A DNA stretch of 15,360 bases from Thalassotalea_E sp964620605 (lineage in GTDB: Bacteria > Pseudomonadota > Gammaproteobacteria > Enterobacterales > Alteromonadaceae), in assembly GCA_964620605.1 (NCBI GenBank), contig CAZUHQ010000088.1, forward strand, positions 1 through 15,360. Reading direction: 5' to 3'. A model generated the notes under the pieces. The model searched no databases. It had not been told where the DNA came from and saw only the letters and a list, made by a program, of their open reading frames with translations. Both the position numbers and the translations under genes were made by a program. Below, in pieces: positions 8,450 to 15,260 of the stretch (position 1 is its first letter; each line of letters begins with the position of its first letter).

Positions 8450-9028
8450 TTAGCGCTGAAGCAATGGTCGGATTTTTTTATCTACAGCATCCCGTGCTCT
8501 AAATATTCTCGAACGCACCGTACCTACCGGACATTCCATAATCGTCGCAATTTCTTCGTAACTTAAACCTTCGAGCTCCCGTAAATTAATCGCTGTGCGT
8601 AAATCTTCCGGTAATTGCTCAATAGTGTTAAATACTACTTTTTTTATTTCTTTGGTTAACAATAATTTTTCAGGTGACGCATTTTCTCGTAAAGCATCAC
8701 CTGCATCATAAATCTCAGCATCTTCAATTTCAACATCCGAACCTGGCGGTTTTCTGCTACTGGCAACCATATGGTTCTTTGCACAGTTGACCGCGATTCG
8801 ATATAACCAGGTATAAAACGCACTATCGCCTCTAAAATTCGGCAGTGCACGATACGCCTTAATAAATGCTTCCTGTACTATGTCCGGTACATCACTATGA
8901 TTTTTTACATAGCGTGAAACTAAATTTGCCACCTTATGTTGGTACTTCGTAACTAGCAAGTTATACGCGTTCTTGTCGCCGCGCTGCACTCGCTCAACCA
9001 ATGTCTGGTCGACGTTTTGTTCGCTCAT
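8450..9028 (-). CDS. rpoE: RNA polymerase sigma-E factor (extracytoplasmic stress)
   Basis: This ECF-type sigma factor directs RNA polymerase to envelope-stress promoters. I place the start at the ATG at 9028, giving 192 residues beginning MSEQNVDQTLVERVQRGDK, almost the E. coli start and length. The open frame extends 3 codons further to a TTG at 9037, but that lies only 2 bases after the AGGAG ribosome site. Region 2 includes DIVQEAFIKAYRAL (49-62) and FYTWLYRIAVN (71-81). Region 4 has the helix-turn-helix EGLSYEEIATIMECPVGT (153-170) followed by VRSRIFRARDAV. It is the first gene of rpoE-rseA-rseB-rseC and lies divergent from nadB. A candidate sigma-E-type promoter upstream suggests autoregulation. 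Confidence 0.97.
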   Translation of the reverse strand: MSEQNVDQTLVERVQRGDKNAYNLLVTKYQHKVANLVSRYVKNHSDVPDIVQEAFIKAYRALPNFRGDSAFYTWLYRIAVNCAKNHMVASSRKPPGSDVEIEDAEIYDAGDALRENASPEKLLLTKEIKKVVFNTIEQLPEDLRTAINLRELEGLSYEEIATIMECPVGTVRSRIFRARDAVDKKIRPLLQR

Positions 9029-9039
9029 TCGAGCCAATT

Positions 9040-9044
9040 CTCCT
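9040..9044 (-). promoter_or_regulatory. Ribosome binding site deciding the rpoE start
   Basis: AGGAG on the minus strand sits 11 bases before the ATG at 9028 and only 2 bases before the in-frame TTG at 9037. The spacing to the TTG is too short for initiation. The ATG also gives the MSEQ N-terminus conserved with E. coli RpoE, so the ATG is preferred. Confidence 0.7.
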
Positions 9045-9091
9045 AAAAATCCACTAACTTTTTACATCTGGCTCATGGCAAACGCATCAAG

Positions 9092-9119
9092 TAGGACTGG
9101 TCTTGTGCAAAAAAGTTCT
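9092..9119 (-). promoter_or_regulatory. Candidate sigma-E autoregulatory promoter of rpoE-rseABC
   Basis: The minus strand reads AGAACTT (9119-9113), then 16 bases after GAACTT, then TCCTA (9096-9092). The known sigma-E consensus has a GGAACTT-like -35 and a TCTGA/TCTAA-like -10 with about 16 bases between. The E. coli rpoE sigma-E promoter has the same layout. Directly upstream are runs of T and A (about 9113-9150) that could act as an UP element. The predicted transcript would have a leader of roughly 60 bases before the ATG at 9028. The -35 is a strong match and the -10 is imperfect. The call rests on consensus and position. Confidence 0.62.
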
Positions 9120-9186
9120 AAAAAATTTCAAAAAAAATAAAAATTATCAATAAGGTCGCTTTTATTTTTCTGTTATCACCCGCAAA

Positions 9187-9216
9187 TTAACGCTAAAATT
9201 CGCTTAATTATAGAAT
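9187..9216 (+). promoter_or_regulatory. Weak candidate sigma-70 promoter for nadB
   Basis: TTAACG (9187-9192) and TAGAAT (9211-9216), 18 bases apart, give a plausible but imperfect sigma-70 pair about 20 bases before the nadB ATG. The surrounding region is very AT-rich, so chance matches are likely. No NadR/NrtR-type operator was recognised. Confidence 0.3.
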
Positions 9217-9235
9217 ACCTTAATTTCAAGTATAT

Positions 9236-10831
9236 ATGAATCAACAACATAATTGTGATGTGCTAATTATCGGCAGCGGTGCTGCTGGTTTATCATTAGC
9301 ATTACATTTAGCTAAAAATGCCGATGTCGTTATTTTAAGTAAAGGTAAGGTCAACGATGGCTCAACCTATTATGCCCAAGGCGGTGTGGCGGCAGTCTTC
9401 GATGAAAACGACAGTGTTGATTCCCACGTTGCAGATACCTTAGTCGCCGGTGCCGGGCTGTGTGAAAAAGAGGTGGTTCAATATACCGCAGAAAATGCCA
9501 AGGCCTGCATGGAGTGGCTAATTGAACAAGGCGTAGACTTTGATCAAGACGAAAATGCCCAAAACGATGTCCGCTATCACCTCACCAAAGAAGGCGGCCA
9601 CAGCCACCGCCGTATTTTGCATGCCGCCGATGCTACTGGCCAGGCGATCCAAACCACATTAGCCGATAAAGTAAAAAGTCATAGCCGTATTCGTATTTTA
9701 GAGCGCTATAACGCGATAGATCTAGTTTGCCAGCAAACATCAGCCGGTAAAAAGCAATGTATAGGAGCCTATATATGGAACCGCAACAGTGAAAAGGTTG
9801 AGCGCATCTTTGCAAAAAAGATCATTTTAGCAACTGGCGGAGCCTCTAAAGTTTATCAGTACACTTCCAATCCGGATATTGCCAGCGGCGATGGTATTGC
9901 CATGGCGTGGCGCGCAGGTTGCCGGGTTGCCAATATGGAATTTAACCAGTTTCATCCAACTTGCCTGTTTCACCCAGATGCAGGAAACTTCCTGCTAACC
10001 GAAGCGCTACGCGGCGAAGGGGCGTTATTAAGACGCCCAGATGGCAGCCGCTTTATGCCAAGCTTTGATGAAAGAGCAGAATTAGCACCACGCGATATTG
10101 TCGCCCGCGCAATAGATTATGAAATGAAACGTTTAGGCGCTGACTGCATGTATCTAGATATCAGCCATAAACCAGCTGATTTTATCAAGCAGCACTTTCC
10201 GACCATTTTTGAGAAAACTTTGTCGCTTGGTATCGACATGACCCGCCAGCCAATGCCAATTGTTCCTGCCGCTCACTACACTTGCGGTGGAGTAATGATA
10301 GATAAACGTGGCCAAACCGATATCGATAATTTATACGCCATCGGCGAAGTCGCTTATACCGGGCTCCACGGTGCTAATCGCCTCGCCAGTAATTCATTGC
10401 TGGAATGCTTAGTTTTTGCTCGAGCGACAGCGACAGATATCGAGCAGGGATTATCAAAACAACAAGACTATTTAAACATTCCGGCCTGGGATGAAAGCCG
10501 AGTGACCGACTCAGATGAAGAGGTAGTGATCCAACATAACTGGCACGAGCTACGTTTGTTTATGTGGGATTATGTTGGCATAGTACGCACCACCAAAAGA
10601 CTGGAGCGCGCCTTACATCGGGTTGAACTGCTGCAACGTGAAATTGATGAGTATTATCGAAATTTCAGAGTTAGTAATAATCTGCTTGAATTACGGAACC
10701 TGGTACAGGTTGCCGAACTAATCATCCGTAGCGCTATGTCACGCAAGGAAAGCCGAGGGTTACATTATACTTTGGATTACCCTGAACTCAGTGCTGATAC
10801 TAAGCCAACAATATTAACGCCCGAACTTTGA
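9236..10831 (+). CDS. nadB: L-aspartate oxidase
   Basis: NadB is an FAD enzyme that oxidises L-aspartate to iminoaspartate, the first step of de novo NAD synthesis. NadA then uses the product to make quinolinate. The 531-residue protein is of normal length and belongs to the succinate dehydrogenase/fumarate reductase flavoprotein superfamily. The dinucleotide-binding GSGAAG is at 13-18, followed by GSTYYAQGGVAAV (42-54). Further family motifs are HRRILHAADATG, EFNQFHPTCLF, PAAHYTCGGV with a likely active-site histidine, and GLHGANRLASNSLLE near the end of the FAD domain. The helical C-terminal domain follows. No strong Shine-Dalgarno precedes the ATG. It is divergent from rpoE, as in many gammaproteobacteria, and its stop lies 5 bases from the stop of convergent ygfX. 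Confidence 0.98.
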   Translation: MNQQHNCDVLIIGSGAAGLSLALHLAKNADVVILSKGKVNDGSTYYAQGGVAAVFDENDSVDSHVADTLVAGAGLCEKEVVQYTAENAKACMEWLIEQGVDFDQDENAQNDVRYHLTKEGGHSHRRILHAADATGQAIQTTLADKVKSHSRIRILERYNAIDLVCQQTSAGKKQCIGAYIWNRNSEKVERIFAKKIILATGGASKVYQYTSNPDIASGDGIAMAWRAGCRVANMEFNQFHPTCLFHPDAGNFLLTEALRGEGALLRRPDGSRFMPSFDERAELAPRDIVARAIDYEMKRLGADCMYLDISHKPADFIKQHFPTIFEKTLSLGIDMTRQPMPIVPAAHYTCGGVMIDKRGQTDIDNLYAIGEVAYTGLHGANRLASNSLLECLVFARATATDIEQGLSKQQDYLNIPAWDESRVTDSDEEVVIQHNWHELRLFMWDYVGIVRTTKRLERALHRVELLQREIDEYYRNFRVSNNLLELRNLVQVAELIIRSAMSRKESRGLHYTLDYPELSADTKPTILTPEL

Positions 10832-10836
10832 AGCAG

Positions 10837-11364
10837 TCAATTTTTAGAACGATTCCGTAAAATAAAACGCGATAATCGTGCATAATCTTGTTCGGAAAAT
10901 TGTTGCCTAGCATAAAATTGATGGATAGTTTGTGCTGTATTCTTGTTTTGCTTGCCTTGCTTAAGCGCTTGCCCAAAGTTTTGTATAGCTTCTGGTTTAG
11001 CTTGGTAAATTAACCAGCAACCGAGCCAACCAACACGACTGTTAGCATGTAATTGATAGCCCGAGCAGCCATCTAACGAAACTTCGCCACTTGGCTGTAA
11101 CACCAAAGATGCTGTTTGCGCCTTGACTAGTCGTCGTTCACTTAACCAGTACCACACACTATAGCTGATGATAAATAACGCTTCGATGCCGAAAACTTCG
11201 ATTGGCCAATGGGCACTGAAAACAAGAACGAAGATAACAACTAACAAAAAAATCGGCCATAGCGCACGCGCCAAATTAACCGGTTTAACTAGTAAATTAT
11301 ACTTTGACTCGGTTAAGTATAAGTTCGACCATAGATCTAAGCTCTGGATCTTCACATTCCTCAT
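10837..11364 (-). CDS. ygfX: YgfX-family membrane protein (CptA-like), start uncertain
   Basis: This is a small inner-membrane protein encoded immediately after sdhE. In E. coli, YgfX (CptA) was described as a toxin-like protein acting on cytoskeletal proteins and paired with SdhE (CptB); that toxin role is debated. Two adjacent hydrophobic segments (about 33-52 and 54-73 with this start) are followed by a soluble domain with LVLQPSGEVSLDG. It ends in DYARLSRFILRNR, resembling the YgfX C-terminus. Direct similarity is modest, so position next to sdhE supports the call. The start is unclear. The only in-frame ATG (11364) lies inside sdhE, giving 175 residues and a 68-base overlap. GTG at 11355, TTG at 11382 or TTG at 11274 are alternatives. 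None has a good ribosome site. Translation probably depends on coupling to sdhE. Confidence 0.72.
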   Translation of the reverse strand: MRNVKIQSLDLWSNLYLTESKYNLLVKPVNLARALWPIFLLVVIFVLVFSAHWPIEVFGIEALFIISYSVWYWLSERRLVKAQTASLVLQPSGEVSLDGCSGYQLHANSRVGWLGCWLIYQAKPEAIQNFGQALKQGKQNKNTAQTIHQFYARQQFSEQDYARLSRFILRNRSKN

Positions 11365-11563
11365 GCCCCATAAACCAGGCAAACAACTCAGGATCCTGAC
11401 AAATTAACAGGCGTTCAAATATCTGTTTATTTGCCTCAGATAACTGTTCCCATGCCTCATCAACAAATGGCATAAACAATACATCTAACTCTAGCATGCC
11501 GCGGCGGCATGCCCATTTTAATCTCGCTTTTTCCTTAACTCTTGGGTTGGTTTCAACCGTCAT
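11297..11563 (-). CDS. sdhE: FAD assembly factor SdhE (CptB/YgfY family)
   Basis: SdhE is a small cytoplasmic protein that promotes covalent attachment of FAD to the flavoprotein subunit of succinate dehydrogenase and fumarate reductase. An older description treats it as an antitoxin (CptB) to YgfX. The 88-residue sequence matches the family in length. It carries the hallmark RGxxE motif as R21-G22-M23-L24-E25 within KWACRRGMLELDVLFMPF (16-33). LFAWFMGHEE (55-64) corresponds to the conserved LFNWLMNH-type stretch in E. coli. Only a weak AGG lies upstream of the ATG. Its 3' end overlaps the open frame of ygfX, and ygfZ is divergent from it. This layout is known in gammaproteobacteria. Confidence 0.95.
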   Translation of the reverse strand: MTVETNPRVKEKARLKWACRRGMLELDVLFMPFVDEAWEQLSEANKQIFERLLICQDPELFAWFMGHEECEDPELRSMVELILNRVKV

Positions 11564-11717
11564 TTTATTAATAACCTATGATAAACAGTTAATAGCAGCG
11601 TAAGTTTAACAAATTGCAGCGATTAAAGGTGATATTTTTATAGCAAAGTAAAAGAACGAGCACTTGTTTTCTTAAACTTTATCCCTATTAATAAAGGTAT
11701 TATCACTATTTTCGTGA
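11564..11717. other. Divergent intergenic region between sdhE and ygfZ
   Basis: This 154-base AT-rich region must hold both outward promoters. For ygfZ the best pair I can see is TTGTTT (11664-11669) and TATTAA (11686-11691), 16 bases apart; TATTAT at 11698-11703 is an alternative -10. For sdhE only a TATTAA-like -10 is visible, without a good -35. No operator, hairpin or small gene was recognised. Confidence 0.4.
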
Positions 11718-12698
11718 ATGAATATGAGCCTAACAATAACCAGCCAACAACCATCATTAGCCAAGCTACCGGAAAATTATCTGATCGCGCTAACCGATTG
11801 CAATGCAATACGCCTCTTTGGCGAGGAACAACAAAAGTACCTGCAAGGACAAGTAACTTGTGATGTTAACGCTCTAACACCAGAGAGTTTATTTCACGGC
11901 GCTCACTGTAATGCCAAAGGTAAGGTATTCTCCTGTTTTCGCTTATTTGAACGTGATAGTAGTTATCTGTTATTTCAACCACAAACCACTATAGAGGCTT
12001 CACTTGCTGAGCTGAAAAAATTCGGTGTTTTTGCCAAAGTTGACATCACCACCACCGATGAATTGGCATTTTTTGCTCTGGTTGGCAAACAGGCTGGAGA
12101 ATTACTGAAAGAAAAATTTAGCAGCGTGCCAGATAGCATGACACCCGTAATTAACAGTGGCTCAACAACATTAGTTTACTTAGCTGGTATTATCGACCGT
12201 TATTTGATAATTGATAATACTGAACAAGCTGAGCAATTAATTAATGGCTTTTCTCTACCTGTTTATCAAAGCTCGGTATGGACATTATTAGAAATCAACG
12301 AAGGCTTTCCTTATCTAGCCACACATGAACACGGCGAGTATGTACCGCAAATGTTAAACATGCAGGCAATTAACGGCATCAGCTTTACCAAAGGCTGTTA
12401 TTTGGGTCAGGAAACCGTCGCACGCATGCAGTATTTAGGCAAAAACAAAAAAGCACTATTTTCCCTAACTGGCAGCCTGGCGGATAATACTTCCGATTTA
12501 ACTATCGAAAAACAGTTGGGCGATAACTGGCGTAAAGCGGGAGACGTGATTGCCAGCTATATCAGTGACGATAACCAGTGCTACCTGCAAGCGATATTGG
12601 CAAGCGATATCGATAGCGAAATTAATTTACGACTAAAAACCCAACCAGATACTAAGTTATCCCAGGTTGAACTCCCCTATTCACTTACCCAAGACTAA
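11718..12698 (+). CDS. ygfZ: tRNA-modifying / folate-binding protein YgfZ
   Basis: YgfZ is a folate-binding relative of the glycine-cleavage T protein (GcvT). It is needed for full activity of several Fe-S enzymes, including the tRNA methylthiotransferase MiaB. The 326-residue length is normal. The signature KGCYLGQE (225-232) carries the conserved functional cysteine Cys227 and is followed by TVARMQYLGKNKK. The N-terminal part has the GcvT-like FGEEQQKYLQGQVTCDV (34-50) and GAHCNAKGKVFSCFRLF (61-77). Start choice is between the ATG at 11718 and the one at 11724; neither has a clear Shine-Dalgarno. It is divergent from sdhE and 16 bases upstream of slyD, so the two plus-strand genes are probably one transcript. 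Confidence 0.96.
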   Translation: MNMSLTITSQQPSLAKLPENYLIALTDCNAIRLFGEEQQKYLQGQVTCDVNALTPESLFHGAHCNAKGKVFSCFRLFERDSSYLLFQPQTTIEASLAELKKFGVFAKVDITTTDELAFFALVGKQAGELLKEKFSSVPDSMTPVINSGSTTLVYLAGIIDRYLIIDNTEQAEQLINGFSLPVYQSSVWTLLEINEGFPYLATHEHGEYVPQMLNMQAINGISFTKGCYLGQETVARMQYLGKNKKALFSLTGSLADNTSDLTIEKQLGDNWRKAGDVIASYISDDNQCYLQAILASDIDSEINLRLKTQPDTKLSQVELPYSLTQD

Positions 12699-12704
12699 GC
12701 ACTT

Positions 12705-12708
12705 AGGA
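12705..12708 (+). promoter_or_regulatory. Ribosome binding site deciding the slyD start
   Basis: AGGA lies 6 bases before the ATG at 12715. The open frame extends upstream to a TTG at 12667, but that part overlaps the end of ygfZ and has no similarity to the SlyD N-terminus. The ATG gives MKITANKVVKLHY, which fits the family. Confidence 0.75.
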
Positions 12709-12714
12709 AATTAC

Positions 12715-13203
12715 ATGAAAATCACCGCGAACAAAGTAGTTAAACTACACTACGCCGTATCTGACAGTGAAGATACCTTAATCGACAGCTCATATGATCA
12801 TCAGCCGTTGGCAATCATTCACGGCACCGGCTATTTGATCTCAGGGCTTGAGAATGCCTTAGATGGCCACGAAGCGGGTGATAAATTTGAAGTTGAAGTT
12901 GCAGCCGACGATGCCTATGGTCAACGCCACGACGGATTTGTTCAAACCGTACCAAAAGAAATGTTTGCCGAAATCGACGATTTGCAAGTAGGTACGCAAC
13001 TACGCGCCACCACAGATGAGGGCGAACAAACCGTGATCGTCATTGATGTTCAAGATGATGAAATTACCGTTGATGGCAATCACCCATTAGCTGGCGTTGA
13101 TTTAAAATTTGACGTTGAAATTTTAGAAGTCAGAGATGCCACCGAAGATGAACTCGCGCACGGTCATGTTCATGGCGAAGGCGGCTGCGGACATCATCAC
13201 TAA
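12715..13203 (+). CDS. slyD: FKBP-type peptidyl-prolyl cis-trans isomerase, SlyD type
   Basis: This is a cytoplasmic prolyl isomerase and chaperone of the SlyD class. In E. coli SlyD also binds nickel and assists hydrogenase maturation. The 162-residue protein begins with an FKBP half-domain (HYAVSDSEDTLIDSS). It continues with LAIIHGTGYLISGLENALDG (32-51), GHEAGDKFEVEVAADDAYGQ (51-70) and an insert-in-flap chaperone domain (about 70-125). It returns to the FKBP fold at GVDLKFDVEILEVRDAT (127-143). The tail EDELAHGHVHGEGGCGHHH keeps the metal-binding character, with 6 histidines and 1 cysteine. It is much shorter than the E. coli tail and lacks its cysteine-rich repeats. It follows ygfZ by 16 bases and ends in a bidirectional terminator. 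Other SlyD-like FKBPs exist, so the orthologue label is less certain than the family. Confidence 0.9.
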   Translation: MKITANKVVKLHYAVSDSEDTLIDSSYDHQPLAIIHGTGYLISGLENALDGHEAGDKFEVEVAADDAYGQRHDGFVQTVPKEMFAEIDDLQVGTQLRATTDEGEQTVIVIDVQDDEITVDGNHPLAGVDLKFDVEILEVRDATEDELAHGHVHGEGGCGHHH

Positions 13204-13218
13204 AATTTAGTTTATTAA

Positions 13219-13241
13219 AAAGGGAAGCATTGCTTCCCTTT
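13219..13241. terminator. Bidirectional intrinsic terminator between slyD and the recQ-like gene
   Basis: A perfect 10-base-pair stem, AAAGGGAAGC (13219-13228) with GCTTCCCTTT (13232-13241), encloses a 3-base loop. A GTTTT tail follows on the plus strand. On the minus strand the stem runs into a T5 tract. It lies 15 bases after the slyD stop and about 25 bases after the stop of the convergent recQ-like gene, so it can end both transcripts. Confidence 0.9.
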
Positions 13242-13265
13242 GTTTTACCTTGCGTACAATTGCCA

Positions 13266-15206
13266 TTATTGCCACAACTGTTCCACCTTAGGGCGAATAT
13301 CACTAAAGCGCAGCTGCTCACAACTGGCAAAACCAGCTAACTGTTTAACCTTGTTACGGCTAAATATTGGCACCATTAAGCCAGCCAAAAAATGGCAAAT
13401 TGTCGTTACCGATAGCTGACTATGGCCTTTCTCCGCCATATGATGCACAAAGCCCTGAATATAATCCTTTAATACTGAATCTTCTGGCAACCGAAACGTT
13501 TGAGAATAGCTCAACTTAGCTCTTTTTCCCTGACATACCGAACAATGACCACAGTTTTCAGGCACCTGATGATCATCAAAATAAAGCGCCAAATTACGAT
13601 TTAAGCAGCTCTCCAGCTCAAAAAAACGCACCAACGCAGCGATACGTTTGACTTCTGCTTGCTCTTTTTGCAGGAAATACTCCGCTAACTCATAGACCAG
13701 TTTAGCGCTAGCTAATTTGCTTTGATTGACCTGATAAACTTCTGTCATTTTCTTAGTTTCCAGCGCTATCCATTGTTTTTCCTGCAAATATTCTAACGCA
13801 GTTACCACACGGCTACGCTGACACTGATAATTTGCCAACAAGGCGTCAAAGTCAGGTTCCGCCCATATCTTTTTCACCCGGCTGTGTTTAAATATCGCAG
13901 CAAGAAACTCTCGGCGCTCACCGTCAAATGCCTCAAGAATATCCTGCTGCTCGGCAATAAACTTATATTTAAATTCCGCAAAATAAGCATATAGCGGCGT
14001 CAGTACGCCTTTGAGCTCTAATTGAACTAATAAGGTTTTTAACGGTAATTGGCGAATATTACTTTCCATTGACAACGCCAATCCCTGCAACTCCCACTGC
14101 TGATTATGGCTTTCACTGGCAATGCTTGTTAGCACAGTGGCAATGCCCGAACGCTGTGGAGTGTCACCATAAACAAAGTTTTCCAGCACATTAACACCAT
14201 CAAGATTTGCTAAGGTAATACAGTTTGAGGGCAAGCCGTCACGACCAGCACGCCCGATTTCCTGGCTATAGTTTTCAATGGATTTTGGCAAATCATAATG
14301 AATGACAAAACGAATATCTGCTTTATCAATGCCCATGCCAAAGGCAATGGTCGCGACAATCACGCTCACTTCGCCGCGCATAAACGCCTGCTGAATAGAC
14401 TGGCGAGTGTCACTATCAAAACCAGCGTGATATGCCCTGGCGTTAATGCCTTGTCTTGATAAAAATTCTGCAATTTCCTCTGCGCTTTGTTGCAAGGTAA
14501 CATAAACAATACCTGCGCCAGTTTGCTCGGTGATCGCATTTAGCAGCCGGGCATTTTTATCCTGCGCCAGCGTTGGTAGCACAGAGAGCGAGAGATTTTG
14601 CCGATAAAACCCGGTTTGCACTATGTGCTGCGGCGCAATGGCAAACTTGGCCGCCATATCCTGCTTAACTTTTTTCGTTGCTGTGGCGGTTAACAGTAAC
14701 ACCAACGGAATATTTAATTGCTGCTGATAATCAGGCAGTTTTAAATAATCCGGCCTAAAATTGTGCCCCCATTCAGAGATACAATGCGCCTCATCCACCA
14801 CTAACATGGAAATCGGTACTGCGTTGATGAACTGGCGAAAGCGTTCATTTTTAAAACGTTCCACCGATACCATTAAAATTTTGATATTGCCGCTACGGAC
14901 ATCCGCCATCACCTGTTGATGCTGTCCGCCGGTTAAGCTGGAATCCAGACTCGCCGCACTGATCCCTTTACTGGTTAAAAACGCCAGTTGATCTTTCATT
15001 AAGGCGATCAGTGGTGATACCACTAAGGTAAGATTAGGTAAATGAATTGCGCTAAGCTGATAACACAAAGACTTACCCGAACCGGTAGGAAAAATCGCTA
15101 ATGACGAATGTCCGCCAAGCAGTTGACTGATGGTTTGCTGCTGCCCTGCTCGAAATTCACTAAAACCAAAATGCTGCTGTAATGATCTCGAAATATCCAC
15201 TGTCAT
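13266..15206 (-). CDS. RecQ-family ATP-dependent DNA helicase
   Basis: This is a 646-residue superfamily 2 helicase expected to unwind DNA 3' to 5' in repair or recombination. The helicase core is intact. It has a RecQ motif 0 (FGFSEFRAGQQQ, 13-24), Walker A TGSGKS (41-46), VSPLIALMKDQ (63-73), DEAH box (138-141), TATAT motif III (173-177), ATIAFGMGIDKADIRFVIHY (285-304) and QEIGRAGRDGLP (315-326). A zinc-type cluster follows at C534, C552, C555 and C558. Unlike E. coli RecQ, about 215 residues separate motif VI from the first cysteine, and no HRDC domain is evident. The C-terminal ~75 residues, with HFLAGLMVPIFSRNKVK, form a separate helical segment. I therefore avoid the symbol recQ; a canonical RecQ could be encoded elsewhere. 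A promoter and a GGGAG ribosome site lie upstream. Confidence 0.93.
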   Translation of the reverse strand: MTVDISRSLQQHFGFSEFRAGQQQTISQLLGGHSSLAIFPTGSGKSLCYQLSAIHLPNLTLVVSPLIALMKDQLAFLTSKGISAASLDSSLTGGQHQQVMADVRSGNIKILMVSVERFKNERFRQFINAVPISMLVVDEAHCISEWGHNFRPDYLKLPDYQQQLNIPLVLLLTATATKKVKQDMAAKFAIAPQHIVQTGFYRQNLSLSVLPTLAQDKNARLLNAITEQTGAGIVYVTLQQSAEEIAEFLSRQGINARAYHAGFDSDTRQSIQQAFMRGEVSVIVATIAFGMGIDKADIRFVIHYDLPKSIENYSQEIGRAGRDGLPSNCITLANLDGVNVLENFVYGDTPQRSGIATVLTSIASESHNQQWELQGLALSMESNIRQLPLKTLLVQLELKGVLTPLYAYFAEFKYKFIAEQQDILEAFDGERREFLAAIFKHSRVKKIWAEPDFDALLANYQCQRSRVVTALEYLQEKQWIALETKKMTEVYQVNQSKLASAKLVYELAEYFLQKEQAEVKRIAALVRFFELESCLNRNLALYFDDHQVPENCGHCSVCQGKRAKLSYSQTFRLPEDSVLKDYIQGFVHHMAEKGHSQLSVTTICHFLAGLMVPIFSRNKVKQLAGFASCEQLRFSDIRPKVEQLWQ

Positions 15207-15232
15207 AAATACTGAATGCTCCCTAACATATA

Positions 15233-15260
15233 ATTATCAAATATAACCCGACACTGACAA
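15233..15260 (-). promoter_or_regulatory. Candidate sigma-70 promoter of the recQ-like helicase gene
   Basis: The minus strand reads TTGTCA (15260-15255), 16 bases, then GATAAT (15238-15233), each 5 of 6 to consensus. A GGGAG (15223-15219) lies between the expected start site and the ATG at 15206, implying a leader of only about 20 bases. The -35 begins right where the upstream gene's terminator ends. Confidence 0.5.

Noticed and set aside
9029..9037. Three-codon N-terminal extension of RpoE starting at TTG (9037).
   Set aside because: The AGGAG is only 2 bases from that TTG, and the shorter product matches the E. coli N-terminus (MSEQ).
10837..11563. Reading ygfX-sdhE as a dedicated toxin-antitoxin (CptAB) module or mobile island.
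   Set aside because: SdhE has the RGxxE motif of the flavinylation factor, the genes sit in a conserved housekeeping context, and no repeats or mobility genes flank them.
12667..12714. N-terminal extension of the SlyD-like protein from TTG at 12667.
   Set aside because: It overlaps the end of ygfZ in another frame, lacks SlyD similarity, and a well-spaced AGGA precedes the ATG at 12715.
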